The notes beneath the pieces were generated by a model that was given only the letters and a program-made list of their open reading frames with translations, was not told the origin of the DNA and made no database searches. Source: Pseudomonas oligotrophica (GTDB taxonomy: Bacteria; Pseudomonadota; Gammaproteobacteria; Pseudomonadales; Pseudomonadaceae). Taken from it: DNA of 64,000 nt. Location: positions 89,720 through 153,719 of the forward strand of contig NZ_JAKJRU010000009.1 in the NCBI RefSeq assembly GCF_021726475.1. Reading direction: 5' to 3'. Positions 17,022 to 27,846 of this stretch are shown piece after piece; positions within the stretch are counted from its first letter, which is position 1, and every line of letters starts with the position of its first letter. A program made the position numbers and the translations under genes.

Positions 17022-17242
17022 CGACTTCATCCTGGCGAGTGGGGGACGCGAGCGATGGCACTGCATCACCGGCGCCGCGGACGGCGCCCACTTTATGGGC
17101 CAGCCTGCGACGGCACAACGCCGCGGACGTGAACTGGTTCCGCTCGTGGCGAGCCGGTTGCCGCCGGAGGACGATTGCGCCAGCGCCGCACCTTCAGGCC
17201 GGCGGCCAGTCGATATCCGTAAGCCAGCGAAAGGGGCAGGCC

Positions 17243-18028
17243 ATGCCCGAAGGTCCTTCCATCGTCATCCTGCGCGACGAACTGGCGTCGTTCGTCGGCC
17301 GTTGCATCGAGCGCGCCGAGGGCAGCGCCCGCATCGATCAGGCGCGCCTGATCGGCCGGGCCGTGCGCGGCGTGCACAGCTGGGGCAAGCACCTGCTGAT
17401 CGAGCTGGAGGATGTCTCCGTGCGCATCCACCTGCTGCTGTTCGGCAGCTACCGGATCAACGAGCGCAAGGAAGCCATCCCGCGCCTGAGCCTGGGCTTC
17501 GCCGGGGGCGGCGAGCTGAATTTCTACGCCTGTTCGGTGCAGTTGATCGATGGCCCGCTGGATGCGGTCTACGACTGGAGCCGCGACCTGATGAGCGATG
17601 CCTGGCGCCCACGCGCCACGCTCAAACGCCTGCGCGAGCGCCCGCGGCTGCTGGCCTGCGATGCGCTGCTCGACCAGAGCCTGTTCGCCGGCTCCGGCAA
17701 CATCATCAAGAACGAGGTGCTCTACCGCGTCCGCGTGCACCCGCTGTCGCTGATCGGCGAACTGCCACCGGCCAAGCTGCGCGAGCTGGTGCACGAGGCG
17801 CGCCGCTACAGCTTCCAGTTCCTCGACTGGAAGAAGGCCGGCGTACTCAAGGCCAACTGGCTGGCGCATGGCAAGAGCACCTGCGTGCGCTGCCGCATCC
17901 CGCTGGTGAAAATGAAAGAACTGGGACGCAGCCGGCGCCGGGCGTTCTTCTGCGAGCGCTGCCAGAAGCGCTATGGCGACTCCACGCGGGACGCAGCCGA
18001 AGAGCCGAGCGCGCTGGATGAGGCGTAG
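17243..18028 (+). CDS. nei: Nei-type DNA glycosylase/AP lyase (endonuclease VIII family)
   Basis: A 261-residue Fpg/Nei-family base-excision glycosylase that removes oxidised bases and nicks the AP site. The N terminus MPEGPSI gives the catalytic Pro2-Glu3; Lys49 in HSWGKHLLIE matches the conserved beta-domain lysine; the H2TH region is ACDALLDQSLFAGSGNIIKNE-containing (139-158, shown in part) and the zinc finger is Cys214-x2-Cys217 ... Cys237-x2-Cys240 with Arg just before. ATG 17243 follows AGGGGCAGGCC. The stop codon TAG (18026-18028) lies inside the first unit of a dispersed repeat, so the last codons abut repeated DNA. It is divergent from the PilT/PilU-like gene. Confidence 0.9.
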   Translation: MPEGPSIVILRDELASFVGRCIERAEGSARIDQARLIGRAVRGVHSWGKHLLIELEDVSVRIHLLLFGSYRINERKEAIPRLSLGFAGGGELNFYACSVQLIDGPLDAVYDWSRDLMSDAWRPRATLKRLRERPRLLACDALLDQSLFAGSGNIIKNEVLYRVRVHPLSLIGELPPAKLRELVHEARRYSFQFLDWKKAGVLKANWLAHGKSTCVRCRIPLVKMKELGRSRRRAFFCERCQKRYGDSTRDAAEEPSALDEA

Positions 18029-18245
18029 GCTGGACAACGGTGCAGCCTTGTCCACGCGGTTGGTTCGGCGCCGCCGAGGTGCCTGGCCTGGGTGGAAAAG
18101 TGCTGCGCACGTTTTCCACCCTACGAGGTTGCGTCTCCGGGGCTTGTAGGGTGGACAACGGCGCAGCCTTGTCCACGCGGTGGGTTCGGCGCCGCCGGGG
18201 TGCCTGGTCTGGGTGGAAAAGTGCTTTGCACGTTTTCCACCCTAC
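18025..18245. repeat. Two tandem ~121-bp units of the GTAGGGTGG family
   Basis: Units begin at 18025 (GTAGGCTGGACAACGGTGCA) and 18146 (GTAGGGTGGACAACGGCGCA). Each holds TTGTCCACGCGG, GGTTCGGCGCCGCCG and a terminal hairpin GGTGGAAAA / TTTTCCACC followed by CCTACG (18091-18120 and 18212-18241). The block separates nei from the convergent PRPP synthetase gene and supplies the nei stop codon. Confidence 0.9.
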
Positions 18246-18249
18246 GTTT

Positions 18250-19146
18250 TCAGCGCAGCAGCGGCCTGAGCGCCTCGGCCAGCTGCGGGGCCATCGCCAC
18301 GGCGTTGCTCTCGTGGGCGATGCAATCGGTGCTCCAGACGTGCCCGACACCCGCGGCGCGGATCACCTGCAGCGCATCGTCGGCGAACAGTGCGTGGGTC
18401 ACCGCGACGTCCACCGAGGCGGCGCCGGCGGCGAGCAGCTTCTGCGCGGCTTCGGCGAGGGTGCGGCCGGAGCTGGCGACGTCATCGAGCAGCACCACCC
18501 GGCGTCCGGCAAACGGCAGCTCGGGCAGGGCGATCTCCACCTGATGGTCGCCGTGGCGCACCTTGTGGCACACGCCATGCTCGAAGCCATGCTCGGCCGC
18601 GGCCGCCTCGATCCATTGTTGCGCCTCGGCATCCGGGCCGATCAGCAGCGCGTCGGGGTGCCGCTCGGCGATCAGCCGCGCCAGCGCCGGCGCCGCGCAG
18701 AGGGTCACGGCATCGGCCAGCGGCACGGCTTCCTGCAGGGTGGCGACGCGGTGCAGGTGCGGGTCGACGGTGATCAGGCCGTCGAAATGGTCGGCGAGGA
18801 GGCGTCCGATCACCCGCTGGCTGACCACTTCCCCCGGGTTGAAGGCGATGTCCTGGCGCATGTAGGCCAGATAGGGCGTGACCAGCAGCAGCCGCCTGGC
18901 GCCCAGGCGGCGCGCTTCGCCGGCCACCAGCAGCAGTTCGACGAGCTTCTCGTTGGGATGGTCGAGGCCGCGGTAGAGCACCAGTTGCCCGGCGATCGCC
19001 TGGCCCTCGGCCAGCGGCAGGCGCAGGCGCAGTTCGTCGTCAGGGAAGCGGTGGCGCTCGACCGCGGCAGCGGGCAGGCCGCAGGCCTCGGCCAGGCGCA
19101 GCGCGGCGGCGCGTTCGTCATCGAAATACAGCAGCAGGCTTTGCAT
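18250..19146 (-). CDS. Ribose-phosphate pyrophosphokinase, archaeal-type (class III-like)
   Basis: A 298-residue PRPP synthetase homologue. The PRPP-binding loop is VVLLDDVASSGRTLAEAA (about 218-235). The catalytic flexible loop reads YMRQDIAFNPGEVVSQRVIG, closer to the archaeal YARQDKxFxxGEPIS pattern than to the bacterial RQDRKxRSRxPI pattern, so this is not the housekeeping PrsA. HPNEKLVELLLVAGEARRLGA and DPHLHR are also conserved. It overlaps the stop of the upstream AMP-phosphorylase-like gene by a TGATG junction, so the two are one operon and probably one pathway that links nucleotide-derived ribose phosphates and PRPP. The direction and exact substrate are not proven. Confidence 0.85.
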   Translation of the reverse strand: MQSLLLYFDDERAAALRLAEACGLPAAAVERHRFPDDELRLRLPLAEGQAIAGQLVLYRGLDHPNEKLVELLLVAGEARRLGARRLLLVTPYLAYMRQDIAFNPGEVVSQRVIGRLLADHFDGLITVDPHLHRVATLQEAVPLADAVTLCAAPALARLIAERHPDALLIGPDAEAQQWIEAAAAEHGFEHGVCHKVRHGDHQVEIALPELPFAGRRVVLLDDVASSGRTLAEAAQKLLAAGAASVDVAVTHALFADDALQVIRAAGVGHVWSTDCIAHESNAVAMAPQLAEALRPLLR

Positions 19147-20726
19147 CAGAACTCCACGAATACGGTCGGCACCTGGTCGGCGCGGCCGAGGCTGACGCCA
19201 TTGGCCCGTTCGGTGGCCTGGCGGGCGAAGGCGAGGTCGGCGGGAAAATCCGCGTAAACGCGATACAGACAGTCGCCCGCATGCACCGGTTCGCCGAGCT
19301 TGCGCAGCAGGTCGACCCCGGCGCCCTGCACCTTGGGCGCGCCGGCCAGGTTGGCGATGCGCGCCAGCTGCAGGTTGTCGATGCCGGTGACCACGCCGTC
19401 GCGCTCGGCGAGCACGTCGAAGCTGAGCCTGGCGAGCGCCGGCTGGTTGTGGTCGAACGGACGTGCGCCCTGGGCGACGATGATCGATTGCATCTTCTTC
19501 AGTGCGCGGCCCGACTCGAGGATGTCGCGGGCGATGGCGTAGCCGTCGCCGCCGCGCACGTCCGGGTCGAACTCGAGCATGCGCCCGGCCAGGCGCAGGG
19601 CCTTCTGCCGCAGGTCGTTCGGCGCGCGTGGGTCGTTCTGCAGCACGCGCATCACATCGCGCGCCTCAAGCACCGGGCCGATGCCGTTGCCGATCGGCTG
19701 GCGGCCGTCGGTGATCACCACGTCCAGGGCCAGGCCCAGGCGCGCGGCGACGAATTCGAACAGCTTGCGCAGGCGCTGCGCCTCGGCCATCGAGCGCACC
19801 TTGGCGGTCGGGCCGATGGGGATGTCGAGCAACAGGTGGCTGGAGCCGGCGGCGACCTTCTTCGACAGGATCGAGGCGACCATCTGCCCGGGCGAGTCGA
19901 TCGACAGCGGGCGCTCGACGGCGATCAGCACGTCGTCGGCCGGCGACAGGTCGCTGCTGCCGCCCCAGGCCAGGCAGCCACGTTCCTCGCGGACCATCTC
20001 GCAGAGGCGCTCGAACGGCAGTTCGACGTTGGCCAGCACTTCCATGGTGTCGGCGGTGCCGGCCGGCGAGGTGATCGCCCGCGAGCTGGTCTTCGGGCAG
20101 AGCATGCCGTGCGCCGCGACGATCGGTACCACCAGCATCGAGGTGCGGTTGCCGGGGATGCCGCCGATGCAGTGCTTGTCCACCACCGGGTGCTCGCGCC
20201 AGTCCAGCTGGCGGCCGACGCGGATCATCGCGTCGGTGAGGAAGTACACCTCCTCGCGGTCCAGCTCGCCCTGGTTGCAGGCGACGACGAAGGCGGTCAG
20301 TTCGATCTTCGAATAGCGGTGCTCGGCGACGTCGCGCACGATCGCCAGGAAGTCCTCGCGGCTCAGGCGCTCGCCGGCGATCTTGCGGTGCAGCGCCGGG
20401 ATCGACAGCGCCGGCTCGGCCTGGGCGATCGAGGCGGGCACGCCGGCCTCGGCGCCGAGCTGGGCGAAGGCGTCCTCGGACAGGCCCAGCTCGTTGCAGC
20501 CGACGATGCTCGGGTCGTCCACCAGGTTGAGGCTGGCCAGGATGCGCTTGCCGTTGACCCGCACCTCGACCTTGGCCAGCGCCTGGAAACCCTCGGCACG
20601 GCAGGCCGCGCAATCGCGGTGCAGGTAGGCGACGTTCTCGCGGTAGGTGTCGATGGCGACCCGCCGCAGCGCCAGGTGCACGGGTTGCAAGCTGGCGCTC
20701 GGGGTCTGGTTGGAAAGGCTGGTCAT
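19146..20726 (-). CDS. AMP phosphorylase / thymidine phosphorylase family, archaeal-type
   Basis: A 526-residue member of the long 'putative thymidine phosphorylase' group that includes archaeal AMP phosphorylase, not the ~440-residue DeoA type. An N-terminal extra domain (1-100) precedes the core. Diagnostic motifs: [17 protein letters not shown], where true thymidine phosphorylases have DKHSTGG, and [20 protein letters not shown]. The expected reaction is phosphorolysis of a nucleoside monophosphate to base plus ribose-1,5-bisphosphate. The start is ATG 20726 ([10 protein letters not shown]); the open frame upstream does not resemble the family. It forms a coupled operon with an archaeal-type PRPP synthetase and lies downstream of a sigma-54 activator gene on the same strand. 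Confidence 0.85.
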   Translation of the reverse strand: MTSLSNQTPSASLQPVHLALRRVAIDTYRENVAYLHRDCAACRAEGFQALAKVEVRVNGKRILASLNLVDDPSIVGCNELGLSEDAFAQLGAEAGVPASIAQAEPALSIPALHRKIAGERLSREDFLAIVRDVAEHRYSKIELTAFVVACNQGELDREEVYFLTDAMIRVGRQLDWREHPVVDKHCIGGIPGNRTSMLVVPIVAAHGMLCPKTSSRAITSPAGTADTMEVLANVELPFERLCEMVREERGCLAWGGSSDLSPADDVLIAVERPLSIDSPGQMVASILSKKVAAGSSHLLLDIPIGPTAKVRSMAEAQRLRKLFEFVAARLGLALDVVITDGRQPIGNGIGPVLEARDVMRVLQNDPRAPNDLRQKALRLAGRMLEFDPDVRGGDGYAIARDILESGRALKKMQSIIVAQGARPFDHNQPALARLSFDVLAERDGVVTGIDNLQLARIANLAGAPKVQGAGVDLLRKLGEPVHAGDCLYRVYADFPADLAFARQATERANGVSLGRADQVPTVFVEF

Positions 20727-21091
20727 GGCAAAGGTCCCTTGCGGTTTCGGCGCGGCCGCGTGGTGGCGCAGACGGAGCGCAACGCGCCGGCCGGCCTGGA
20801 TCGTCGTCCAGCGGCATGGCGCCGGGTGGCCTGCCGTTGCGCCGAACGCCGGCCCGGCAGCGAAGGCTTCGCTGCTATGTAACGCCAGCGCAACGGCTTG
20901 CCAAGCGGCACGGCGTGTTTTTCGCGGCCGTGCTTGTTCCATGTCATGAACCGGCATCGTCGCGGCCCCGGTGACGGCTTGGATCGGGCTATCGCGGCGG
21001 CTCTATGGTGCGCATGGCGCACCCTGCGGGAGTGGGTGACGGCGCGCCGCGCACGCCGACGGGGCAGGGCTGGTTCGGCGTAGCGCTGTGT
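20727..21091. other. Intergenic region upstream of AMP phosphorylase gene
   Basis: A 365-bp gap without a convincing gene. It must contain the promoter of the phosphorylase-PRPP synthetase operon. On the minus strand TGGCAAGCCGTTGC near 20898 looks like a sigma-54 -24/-12 element, but the GG-to-GC spacing is one base short, so no promoter is claimed. Confidence 0.4.
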
Positions 21092-22492
<1,401 letters not shown>

Positions 22493-22795
22493 GCGGCTCC
22501 GTGCGCCCGGCAGAAGGGCGGTTGAAGGAAATGCACCGGCCGGCGAAGGCCCGGGGCGGCAGGCGGTCGCCCATGATGTCACGCGCGCCGTGCCCGGCAA
22601 TACCCGGCAGCGCCGGCAGGAGGAAGTGAGCGGCGAGGGCTGCAAGCACGGCGCCAGGAGGCGCTGGTGGCGGTTATTCTTTGCGCATCATGCGGTCCTC
22701 GATGGTCGTTCTTGACCATGGCGGGGGTGCCCGCTTCGCTTAAGAAGTGCGACGCGAGGATCGCCGCTCCCCCGGATTCGTCAAAGGTTCATGGC
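22493..22795. other. Divergent intergenic region, no gene seen
   Basis: About 300 bp between the sigma-54 activator (minus) and the DUF192 gene (plus). It should hold both promoters; I see no strong -35/-10 pair, inverted repeat or open frame with a Shine-Dalgarno. Confidence 0.4.
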
Positions 22796-23227
22796 ATGCG
22801 CGCACTGGTTTCGCTGATCGTCTCGACCGCTCTGCTCTGGCGCCTGCCGCCTGCGCTGGCGCAGGAGGACGGCTTGGCGCTGTGCATCGAGGGGGCATCG
22901 CTATGGGTGGAACTGGCCGCCAGCGACCTTGCACGCGCCCGCGGGCTGATGGAGCGCCGCGAGCTGGCGGCCGACGGGGGGATGCTGCTGCGCTTCGAGC
23001 GCCCCGGGCGGCATTGCCTGTGGATGCGCAACACGCCGCTGCCGCTGTCGGCGGCGTTCGTCGATGACGCCGGGCAGATCCTCGAGCTGATCGATCTCGA
23101 GCCGCTGAGCAGCGAGATCCGTTGCTCGAAAGAACCGGCGCGCTATGCGCTGGAGGTCAACCAGGGCTGGTTCGCCGAGCACGCCATCGACCCCGGCGCA
23201 TGGGTGGAAGGGTTGCCGAGGGAGTAG
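22796..23227 (+). CDS. Secreted DUF192 protein
   Basis: A 143-residue protein with a signal peptide (MRALVSLIVSTALLWRLPPALA) and one DUF192 domain: ARGLMERRELAADGGMLLRF, then CLWMRNTPLPLSAAFVDDAG and VNQGWFAEHAIDPGAWVE. DUF192 proteins are small beta-barrel periplasmic proteins of unknown biochemical role. The start is ATG 22796; an ATG at 22791 is out of frame. It stands alone between a sigma-54 activator and a repeat-rich stretch. Confidence 0.8.
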   Translation: MRALVSLIVSTALLWRLPPALAQEDGLALCIEGASLWVELAASDLARARGLMERRELAADGGMLLRFERPGRHCLWMRNTPLPLSAAFVDDAGQILELIDLEPLSSEIRCSKEPARYALEVNQGWFAEHAIDPGAWVEGLPRE

Positions 23228-23267
23228 CGGCGCGCCGCTCGGTGGATGCCGGCGCAGGATCCTGGCG

Positions 23268-23405
23268 GACGCGTGGAAAAGGCCGTTGGCCGTTTTCCAC
23301 CCTACGTGCGGTGAGAGCGGTGGGTTGCAGCGATCCGTAGGGTGGGCTTCAGCCCACCAGCCAGTACGCCGTGGCTTGCGGGGGGCTAAAGCCCACCCTA
23401 CGGCG
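23268..23405. repeat. GTGGAAAA and GTGGGCTT hairpin repeats
   Basis: Contains the GTGGAAAAGGCCG / CGTTTTCCAC hairpin (23273-23300) with CCTACG, then GTAGGGTGGGCTTCAGCCCACC (shown across 23338-23359) and a facing copy CTAAAGCCCACCCTAC (about 23387-23402), so that GTAGGGTGGGCTT and AAGCCCACCCTAC can pair over ~38 bases. Located between the DUF192 gene and the 3' end of the Lrp gene (convergent), a place where it could stop transcription from both sides. Confidence 0.85.
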
Positions 23406-23426
23406 GCCTCGCGAACCACTGACCCC

Positions 23427-23900
23427 TTAGTCCAGCGGCAACTCCGTGGTCCGCTTCACCTCGCTCATGGCGATGTGCGAATGCGCTTCCTGTACGTGCG
23501 GGCGCTGCAGCAGCTGGTCGCGCAGGAAGCGTTCATAGCTGTCGATGTCCCTCGCGACCACCTTGAGTAGGTAGTCCGACTCGCCGGCCATGGTGTGGCA
23601 CTCGAGCACCTCGGGGTAGCCGACCACCGCCTGCTCGAATTCGTCGAGGTTGCTGCGCCCATGGGCCGAGAGCTTGATGTTGACGAACACCGTCATGTTC
23701 AGCCCGAGCTTCTTCGGGTTGAGCAGGGCGACCTTGCGCTCGATCAGCCCCTCTTCCTGCATGCGGTGGATGCGTCGCCAGCAGGGCGACTGCGAGAGCT
23801 CGACCTTTTCGGCGATCTCGGCGGCCGACAGGTCAGCGTTGTGTTGCAGCAGGCGAAGGATCTTGCGATCGACGGTACTCAGCGGGGTCTGCATGTTCAT
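23427..23900 (-). CDS. Lrp/AsnC-family transcriptional regulator
   Basis: A 157-residue feast/famine regulator: N-terminal HTH (about 8-60, DRKILRLLQHNADLSAAEIAEK... SPCWRRIHRMQEEGLI) and a C-terminal RAM ligand-binding domain (VFVNIKLSAHGR..., AGESDYLLKVVARD). Start at ATG 23900 (MNMQTPLS); the ATG at 23894 has a better-spaced GGA and is equally possible. It is divergent from the indolepyruvate ferredoxin oxidoreductase gene with 192 bp between starts, the usual arrangement for a local amino-acid-responsive regulator. The regulated gene and an aromatic or branched amino acid effector are inferred from position. Confidence 0.9.
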   Translation of the reverse strand: MNMQTPLSTVDRKILRLLQHNADLSAAEIAEKVELSQSPCWRRIHRMQEEGLIERKVALLNPKKLGLNMTVFVNIKLSAHGRSNLDEFEQAVVGYPEVLECHTMAGESDYLLKVVARDIDSYERFLRDQLLQRPHVQEAHSHIAMSEVKRTTELPLD

Positions 23901-24070
23901 TCCGGTTTTGTTGTTGTCGGCGCATCGTTCATGCAAGCGAATGCGGTTCTAGCGCAAAAGTAGAAAGAAAATCTCCGTTCGTCACGGCCAGACTGTAAAC
24001 AAGTGTCGGCGGGGCGATCCCCTGCCGCGAAAAGGCGGGTGGCGCCGAGCGCGACCACCCTGACTCCGAT

Positions 24071-24078
24071 AACAACAA
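24071..24078 (+). promoter_or_regulatory. AANAANAA (Crc/Hfq-type) site before IOR gene
   Basis: AACAACAA immediately before TAGGAG, 15 bases before the ATG at 24093. This is the A-rich catabolite-repression target motif bound by Hfq with Crc in pseudomonads, placed where it would block ribosome entry. Confidence 0.55.
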
Positions 24079-24092
24079 ATTAGGAGCGCCCC

Positions 24093-27000
24093 ATGTCTCT
24101 GGCCGAGATCCGTCTGGACGACAAGTACCGCCTTGCAACAGGGCACCTGTACCTCACCGGTACCCAGGCCCTGACCCGCCTGCCGATGCTGCAGCATCAG
24201 CGTGACCAGGCCCGCGGCCTGAACACCGGCGGCTTCATCTCCGGCTACCGCGGCTCGCCGCTGGGCGGGCTGGACAAGAGCCTCTGGGAAGCCCGCGACT
24301 ACCTCAAGCAGAACGCCATCCACTTCCAGCCGGGGGTCAACGAAGAGTTGGCCGCCACCGCCGTGTGGGGCAGCCAGCAGACCAACCTGTTCCCGGGCGC
24401 CCGATACGACGGCGTGTTCGCCATGTGGTACGGCAAGGGGCCGGGCGTCGACCGTGCCGGCGACGTGTTCAAGCACGGCAACGCGGCCGGCGTCTCCGCG
24501 CACGGCGGTGTGCTGCTGCTGGCCGGTGACGACCATGGCTGCAAGTCCTCGACGCTGCCGCACCAGAGCGAGCATGCCTTCATCGCCGCCTCGATTCCGG
24601 TGCTGAATCCGGCCAACGTCCAGGAAATCCTCGACTACGGCATCATCGGCTGGGAGCTGTCGCGCTACTCCGGCTGCTGGGTGGCGCTGAAGACCATCGC
24701 CGAGAACGTCGACTCCTCCGCCGTGGTGGAAGTCGACCCGCTGCGCGTCGAGACGCGCATCCCCGAGGACTTCGAGCTGCCCGAGGACGGCGTGCACATC
24801 CGCTGGCCGGACCCGCCGCTGGCTCAGGAAAAGCGCCTCAACCTGTACAAGATCTACGCCGCGCGCGCCTTCGCCCGGGCCAACAACCTGAACCGGGTGA
24901 TGCTCGATTCGCCGAATCCGCGCTTAGGGATAATCACCACCGGCAAGTCCTATCTCGACGTGCGCCAGGCGCTGGATGACCTCGGCCTCGACGAAGCGCT
25001 GTGCGCGCAGGTCGGCCTGCGGGTGCTCAAGGTCGGCATGAGCTGGCCGCTGGAGCCGGTCTCGGTGCACGAGTTCGCCCAGGGGCTGGACGAGATCCTG
25101 GTGGTCGAGGAGAAGCGCAGCATCATCGAGGACCAGCTCACCGGGCAGCTCTACAACTGGCCGGTCAGCAAGCGCCCGCGGGTGGTCGGCGAGTTCGACG
25201 AGCAGGGCAACTCGCTGCTGCCGAACCTCTCCGAGCTGACCCCGGCGATGATCGCCCGGGTGATCGCCAAGCGCCTCGCGCCGATCTACACCAGCGACAG
25301 CATCCAGACCCGCCTGGCCTTCCTCGACGCCAAGGAGAAGGCCCTGGCCGCGCGCAGCTACAGCACCGTGCGCACCCCGCACTACTGTTCCGGCTGCCCG
25401 CACAACACCTCGACCAAGGTGCCCGAGGGCAGTCGCGCCTCGGCCGGTATCGGCTGTCACTACATGGTGCAGTGGATGGACCGGCGTACCGAGACCTTCA
25501 CCCAGATGGGCGGCGAGGGCGTCAACTGGATCGGCCAGGCGCCGTTCACCGACACCCCGCACATGTTCCAGAACCTCGGCGACGGCACCTACTTCCACTC
25601 CGGCAGCCTGGCGATCCGCGCCGCCGTGGCGGCGGGCGTCAACATCACCTACAAGGTGCTCTACAACGACGCCGTGGCCATGACCGGCGGCCAGCCGATC
25701 GACGGCGAGCTGCGCGTCGACCAGCTCAGCCGGCAGATCGCCGACGAGGGCGTCCGGCGCATCGCGCTGGTCAGCGACGAGCCGGACAAGTACCCGAGCC
25801 GCGACGGCTTCGCGCCGATCACCAGCTTCCACCATCGCCGCGAGTTGGACGCCGTGCAGCGTGAGCTGCGTGAGTTCAAGGGCGTCTCGGTGATCATCTA
25901 CGACCAGACCTGCGCCACCGAGAAGCGCCGCCGGCGCAAGCGCGGCAAGCTGGAAGACCCGGCCAAGCGCGCCTTCATCAACCCGGCGGTATGCGAGGGC
26001 TGCGGCGATTGCGGCGAGAAGTCCAACTGCCTGTCGGTGCTGCCGCTGGAGACCGAACTGGGGCGCAAGCGCGAGATCGACCAGAACGCCTGCAACAAGG
26101 ACTTCTCCTGCGTCGAGGGCTTCTGCCCGAGCTTCGTCACCGTGCACGGCGGCGGGCTGCGCAAGCCGGAGGCGGTCGGCCATGGCATCGAGGCCGGCGC
26201 GCTGCCCGAGCCGCGGCACCCGTCGCTGGAGCGGCCATGGAACGTGCTGATCCCCGGCGTTGGCGGCAGCGGCGTGACCACCCTCGGCGCGCTGCTCGGC
26301 ATGGCTGCGCACCTGGAAGGCAAGGGCTGCACCGTGCTCGACCAGGCGGGTCTCGCGCAGAAATTCGGCCCGGTGACCACCCACGTGCGCATCGCCGCCA
26401 GGCAGAGCGACATCTACGCGGTGCGCATCGCCGCCGGCGAGGCCGACCTGCTGCTGGGCTGCGACCTGGTGGTCGCGGCGGGCGATGAATCGCTGACCCG
26501 GCTCAACGAGCAGATCAGCAATGCCGTGGTGAACAGCCACGAATCGGCCACCGCCGAGTTCACCCGCAACCCCGATGCCCAGGTCCCCGGCGCGGCCATG
26601 CGCCGGGCGATCAGCGACGCGGTCGGCGCCGACAAGACCCATTTCGTCGACGCCACCCGCCTGGCCACGCGGCTCTTGGGCGACAGCATCGCCACCAACC
26701 TGTTCCTGCTCGGCTTCGCCTATCAGCAGGGGCTCTTGCCGATCAGCGCCGAGGCGATCGAGAAGGCCATCGAGCTCAATGGCGTTGCCGCCAAGCTGAA
26801 TCTGCAGGCCTTCCGCTGGGGCCGTCGCGCGGTGCTGGAGCGTGAAGCGGTGGAGCAACTGGCGCGCCCGGCCGAGGCCGCCGAGCCAGTCTGCAAGACT
26901 CTGGAAGAGATCGTCGACTGGCGCGTGGACTTCCTCACCCGCTACCAGAACGCCGCCCTGGCGCGCCGTTATCGCCAACTGGTCGAGCGCGTGCGCGAGG

Positions 27001-27563
27001 CCGATACGGCGGACGACCTGGCGCTGTCCAAGGCCGTCGCCCGCTACTACTTCAAGCTGCTGGCCTACAAGGACGAGTACGAGGTGGCGCGGCTCTACAG
27101 CGAGCCGGAGTTCCGCCAGCAGCTCGAAGCGCAGTTCGAGGGCGACTACAAGCTGCAGTTCCACCTGGCGCCGGCCTGGCTGAGCAAGCCCGATCCGAAG
27201 ACCGGCGAGCCGCGCAAGCGCGAGTTCGGCCCGTGGATGCTCGACGCTTTCGGCGTGCTGGCCAAGCTGCGCTTCCTGCGTGGCACGCCATTCGATCCGT
27301 TCGGCTACGGCCACGACCGCCGCGTCGAGCGCCAGCTGATCGCCGAGTACGAGAAGACCGTCGACGAGCTGCTGGCCCAGCTCAAGCCGACCAACTACCG
27401 CACCGCCGTGGCCATCGCCGCGCTGCCGGAGCAGATCCGCGGCTACGGCCCGGTGAAGGAGCGCTCCATCGCCAAGGCCCGCCAGCAGGAGAAGTTGCTC
27501 CGCGAGCAGCTGGCCAAGGGCGACGAGGTGCAGAGCGTGCGGCTGTTCCAGCCGGCGGCGTAG
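24093..27563 (+). CDS. Indolepyruvate ferredoxin oxidoreductase family protein (fused subunits)
   Basis: An 1156-residue fusion of the alpha and beta parts of 2-ketoacid:ferredoxin oxidoreductase. It oxidatively decarboxylates aryl or branched pyruvates to the acyl-CoA, with ferredoxin as acceptor. The N-terminal pyrimidine-binding part (1-400) has GGFISGYRGSPLGGLD; the TPP domain includes HYCSGCPHNTSTKVPEGSRA (about 430); an Fe-S region near 633 has CEGCGDCGEKSNC, then CNKDFSCVEGFCP; the C-terminal gamma-like domain has PGVGGSGVTTLGALLG. ATG 24093 follows TAGGAG. It is divergent from an Lrp regulator and followed by Leu/Phe/Val dehydrogenase and an NSS transporter. Together these suggest deamination of Phe or branched amino acids and conversion of the keto acid to acyl-CoA. 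Substrate preference is inferred. Confidence 0.92.
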   Translation: MSLAEIRLDDKYRLATGHLYLTGTQALTRLPMLQHQRDQARGLNTGGFISGYRGSPLGGLDKSLWEARDYLKQNAIHFQPGVNEELAATAVWGSQQTNLFPGARYDGVFAMWYGKGPGVDRAGDVFKHGNAAGVSAHGGVLLLAGDDHGCKSSTLPHQSEHAFIAASIPVLNPANVQEILDYGIIGWELSRYSGCWVALKTIAENVDSSAVVEVDPLRVETRIPEDFELPEDGVHIRWPDPPLAQEKRLNLYKIYAARAFARANNLNRVMLDSPNPRLGIITTGKSYLDVRQALDDLGLDEALCAQVGLRVLKVGMSWPLEPVSVHEFAQGLDEILVVEEKRSIIEDQLTGQLYNWPVSKRPRVVGEFDEQGNSLLPNLSELTPAMIARVIAKRLAPIYTSDSIQTRLAFLDAKEKALAARSYSTVRTPHYCSGCPHNTSTKVPEGSRASAGIGCHYMVQWMDRRTETFTQMGGEGVNWIGQAPFTDTPHMFQNLGDGTYFHSGSLAIRAAVAAGVNITYKVLYNDAVAMTGGQPIDGELRVDQLSRQIADEGVRRIALVSDEPDKYPSRDGFAPITSFHHRRELDAVQRELREFKGVSVIIYDQTCATEKRRRRKRGKLEDPAKRAFINPAVCEGCGDCGEKSNCLSVLPLETELGRKREIDQNACNKDFSCVEGFCPSFVTVHGGGLRKPEAVGHGIEAGALPEPRHPSLERPWNVLIPGVGGSGVTTLGALLGMAAHLEGKGCTVLDQAGLAQKFGPVTTHVRIAARQSDIYAVRIAAGEADLLLGCDLVVAAGDESLTRLNEQISNAVVNSHESATAEFTRNPDAQVPGAAMRRAISDAVGADKTHFVDATRLATRLLGDSIATNLFLLGFAYQQGLLPISAEAIEKAIELNGVAAKLNLQAFRWGRRAVLEREAVEQLARPAEAAEPVCKTLEEIVDWRVDFLTRYQNAALARRYRQLVERVREADTADDLALSKAVARYYFKLLAYKDEYEVARLYSEPEFRQQLEAQFEGDYKLQFHLAPAWLSKPDPKTGEPRKREFGPWMLDAFGVLAKLRFLRGTPFDPFGYGHDRRVERQLIAEYEKTVDELLAQLKPTNYRTAVAIAALPEQIRGYGPVKERSIAKARQQEKLLREQLAKGDEVQSVRLFQPAA

Positions 27564-27573
27564 CGGGGTGGGG

Positions 27574-27700
27574 TTCGCGGTCGAGACCGCTCCCACGGCT
27601 TGCAGGAGCATCGTGGAAGCGGCCTTGGCCGCGAAGGAACCTGCGGGAGGCACCCGCGCGGGGTGGGCTTCAGCCCACCCAATTGAGCGCTTCGGCTGCG
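27574..27700. repeat. Facing REP-like palindromes and GGGTGGGCT hairpin
   Basis: TTCGCGGTCGAGACCGCTCC (27576 on) faces GGAAGCGGCCTTGGCCGCGA about 40 bases later, a pair of REP-type palindromes in inverted orientation (BIME/REPIN-like). It is followed by the perfect hairpin GGGTGGGCT-TC-AGCCCACCC at 27661-27680. The pair matches the palindrome of the 39-bp array at 9731. Lies between the IOR and dehydrogenase genes. Confidence 0.8.
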
Positions 27701-27798
27701 TCCCGCTGGGCTGAAGCCACCGCCAGGGCGTCGGCTCCGAACCGCCCAAGGCCAGATGAACACACCGGGCGCATGTTCCCGGCGATACCGACAAGAAG

Positions 27799-27817
27799 GC
27801 CCTGTCCAGAACAGGGC
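27799..27817 (+). other. Leader hairpin before dehydrogenase gene
   Basis: GCCCTGT-CCAGA-ACAGGGC, a perfect 7-bp stem with a 5-base loop, 29 bases before the ATG at 27847. No poly-U follows. It may influence translation or be chance. Confidence 0.35.
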
Positions 27818-27846
27818 GCCAGACCCACAGGAACGAGGTACTCAAA

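Noticed and set aside
20895..20915. Sigma-54 promoter before the AMP phosphorylase gene (minus strand TGGCAAGCCGTTGC)
   Set aside because: The GG to GC spacing is 9 instead of the strict 10 bases, so it is not claimed although the neighbouring activator makes a sigma-54 promoter attractive.
24924..27845. 973-codon minus-strand frame opposite the indolepyruvate oxidoreductase gene
   Set aside because: Antisense shadow with no recognisable domain; the plus-strand frame has all family motifs.
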